This document shows positions 63,135 to 64,000 of a DNA stretch of 64,000 nt, one piece after another. The notes below the pieces were generated by a model. It did no database searches, was not told the DNA's origin, and worked only from the letters and a program-made list of their open reading frames with translations. A program made the translations under genes and the position numbers. Numbering within the stretch: position 1 is the first letter of the stretch; each line of letters starts with the position of its first letter. The DNA is from Paraburkholderia sediminicola. GTDB taxonomy: Bacteria; Pseudomonadota; Gammaproteobacteria; Burkholderiales; Burkholderiaceae. The DNA lies in the NCBI RefSeq assembly GCF_902859805.1, contig NZ_CADIKC010000002.1, positions 496,001 through 560,000 on the forward strand, read 5' to 3'.

Positions 63135-63280
63135 TCAATCGGCCCGGGCGTTGATATCAAGAACCGCAGCGGCGAACACTTCAAGTGCCTCCTGCGGAAG
63201 ATTGTGACCGGCATTCGGCACAACGCGGTTCTCAAGGCGTCCCGTGAGGCGCGTTGAGTCTGCCTGTCTTCCCCCGTGCA
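63135..63280 (-). pseudogene. C-terminal remnant of an alpha/beta hydrolase
   Basis: About 45 codons on the minus strand end RVVPNAGHNLPQEALEVFAAAVLD. NAGHNLPQEAP-type sequence is the catalytic-His region of periplasmic or cytoplasmic alpha/beta hydrolases. The nucleophile half is absent, replaced by the adjacent EamA gene on the same strand, so this is a truncated gene end. Confidence 0.7.
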
Positions 63281-63283
63281 ATG

Positions 63284-64000
63284 TCAAAGCCCCAAGCAAA
63301 CCGCCCCACCCGCGACGATCACGCACGCGAGCCAGCGTTTTCCACTGACCGTTTCCCGCAGAAACCCACGCCCGATCAGCACCGCAAACACCACGCTGGT
63401 CTCGCGCAAAGCCGATACCGTTCCCATCGCGCCCGACTGCAGCGCCCATATCACGATGCTGTACGCCGCGATCGAAACGAGGCCGCCGGCGAGCGATGAG
63501 CCTATTGCCATTGGCGCCGCCGTTACCGGCGTCCACAGCGCCGCGAGCCCACGTGTCACGACGAATAGCACAGGCATCAGCCAATAGAACAGGAACATCC
63601 ATGCGGTGTAGGCGAGCGCCTGGCCACCGGATAAGCGCACGCCGATGCCGTCGATCACGGTATAGACGGCGATCGTCACACCGGTCGTCAGCGCGGCCAG
63701 CAAACCCTTACGCGACACGTGCCGCCCCTCCAGCGCAATTGCGACGATACCGCCCGATATCATCACGATCCCGAGCACGTGCAACGGGCCAATCGCCTCA
63801 TGCGCGAAGAGCGCCGCGCCGAGCGTGACAAGCAGCGGCGACGAGCCGCGCGCAATCGGATACGCCTGCGCCAGATCGTTGCGGCGGTACGACCGCACGA
63901 GCGTCACGTTGTAGACGATATGCACGAGCCCCGATGCGACGATGTACGGCCAGGCCGCGTCGGATGGCAACGGTGTGAACAGAATCACGACCGTAGAGAC
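63284..64000 (-). CDS. EamA/DMT-superfamily transporter (start beyond the window)
   Basis: The frame stays open to the window edge, so at least 239 C-terminal residues are seen of a protein usually about 290 long. Helices alternate: LVTLGAALFAHEAIGPLHVLGIVMISGGIVAIALEG (in pieces), a second five-helix half, and SVVFAVLIGRGFLRETVSG followed by ACVIVAGGAVCLGL. The 10-helix DMT exporter family moves diverse metabolites; the substrate is unknown. Confidence 0.88.
   Translation of the reverse strand, partial: VSTVVILFTPLPSDAAWPYIVASGLVHIVYNVTLVRSYRRNDLAQAYPIARGSSPLLVTLGAALFAHEAIGPLHVLGIVMISGGIVAIALEGRHVSRKGLLAALTTGVTIAVYTVIDGIGVRLSGGQALAYTAWMFLFYWLMPVLFVVTRGLAALWTPVTAAPMAIGSSLAGGLVSIAAYSIVIWALQSGAMGTVSALRETSVVFAVLIGRGFLRETVSGKRWLACVIVAGGAVCLGL

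Overview
The window reads as a chromosomal segment of a Burkholderiaceae bacterium, most likely Paraburkholderia or a close relative. The support is high overall G+C, a DUF4148 periplasmic protein, dense LysR/AraC/GntR/XRE regulators each divergent from a short catabolic or redox operon, and many short-chain dehydrogenases, cupins and alpha/beta hydrolases. The genus is an inference from gene content. I saw no rRNA, tRNA, CRISPR array or intact insertion sequence.

Layout. 1-2.7 kb: edge of an aldo/keto reductase, an NmrA-type reductase, a DUF4148 protein and a divergent LysR regulator. 2.7-7.8 kb: L-fuconate dehydratase with a sugar ABC transporter (ATPase, permease, binding protein). 8-13.5 kb: LysR regulator, DsbA/FrnE-like oxidoreductase, cupin, class C beta-lactamase, DUF1993 protein, sterol-desaturase-like hydroxylase. 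13.6-17.1 kb: polyamine-type cluster (FAD amine oxidase, XRE-cupin regulator, gamma-glutamylpolyamine synthetase-like enzyme) behind a large nested dyad. 17.1-24.4 kb: methyltransferase, GNAT, SDR with AraC regulator, then an operon of an M24 peptidase homologue, an epoxide-hydrolase/SDR fusion and a PF10118 protein. 24.4-28 kb: MarR regulator, ClC-CBS channel and HPP-CBS membrane protein, apparently joined by a shared operator. 28-34.1 kb: SDR/XRE pair, a glycine-rich secreted repeat protein, a 2OG oxygenase-like protein, ppnP and a hexapeptide acetyltransferase. 34.3-37 kb: a lower-G+C lipoprotein with a GH54-like arabinofuranosidase domain and a non-coding AT-rich stretch. 37-42.2 kb: aminotransferase/GntR, hydrolase/RraA/LysR and an isochorismatase-like protein. 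42.4-45.4 kb: an A/T-richer patch of small lipoprotein, membrane, GNAT and ASCH genes. 45.4-55.2 kb: regulator/reductase pairs, cupin dioxygenase-like, Nudix, dihaem cytochrome c, secreted hydrolase, glycosyltransferase. 55.2-61.5 kb: orphan sugar-type binding protein, an acyl-ACP-reductase-like enzyme, a six-helix hybrid histidine kinase with two receivers and an HPt domain, and a convergent receiver-kinase protein. 61.9-64 kb: small secreted protein, SDR, a hydrolase remnant and an EamA transporter cut by the window end.

The most interesting unit is 56.6-61.5 kb. It has the shape of a chemical-signalling module: a lipid-modifying enzyme translationally coupled to a CqsS/PhcS-like membrane sensor kinase, with a PhcR-like receiver-kinase facing it. 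The enzyme is not a CqsA or PhcB homologue but resembles cyanobacterial long-chain acyl-ACP reductase, which suggests a fatty-aldehyde-type signal. Second is the MarR/ClC/HPP anion-transport regulon, with near-identical palindromes at two promoters and a structured leader before the HPP gene.
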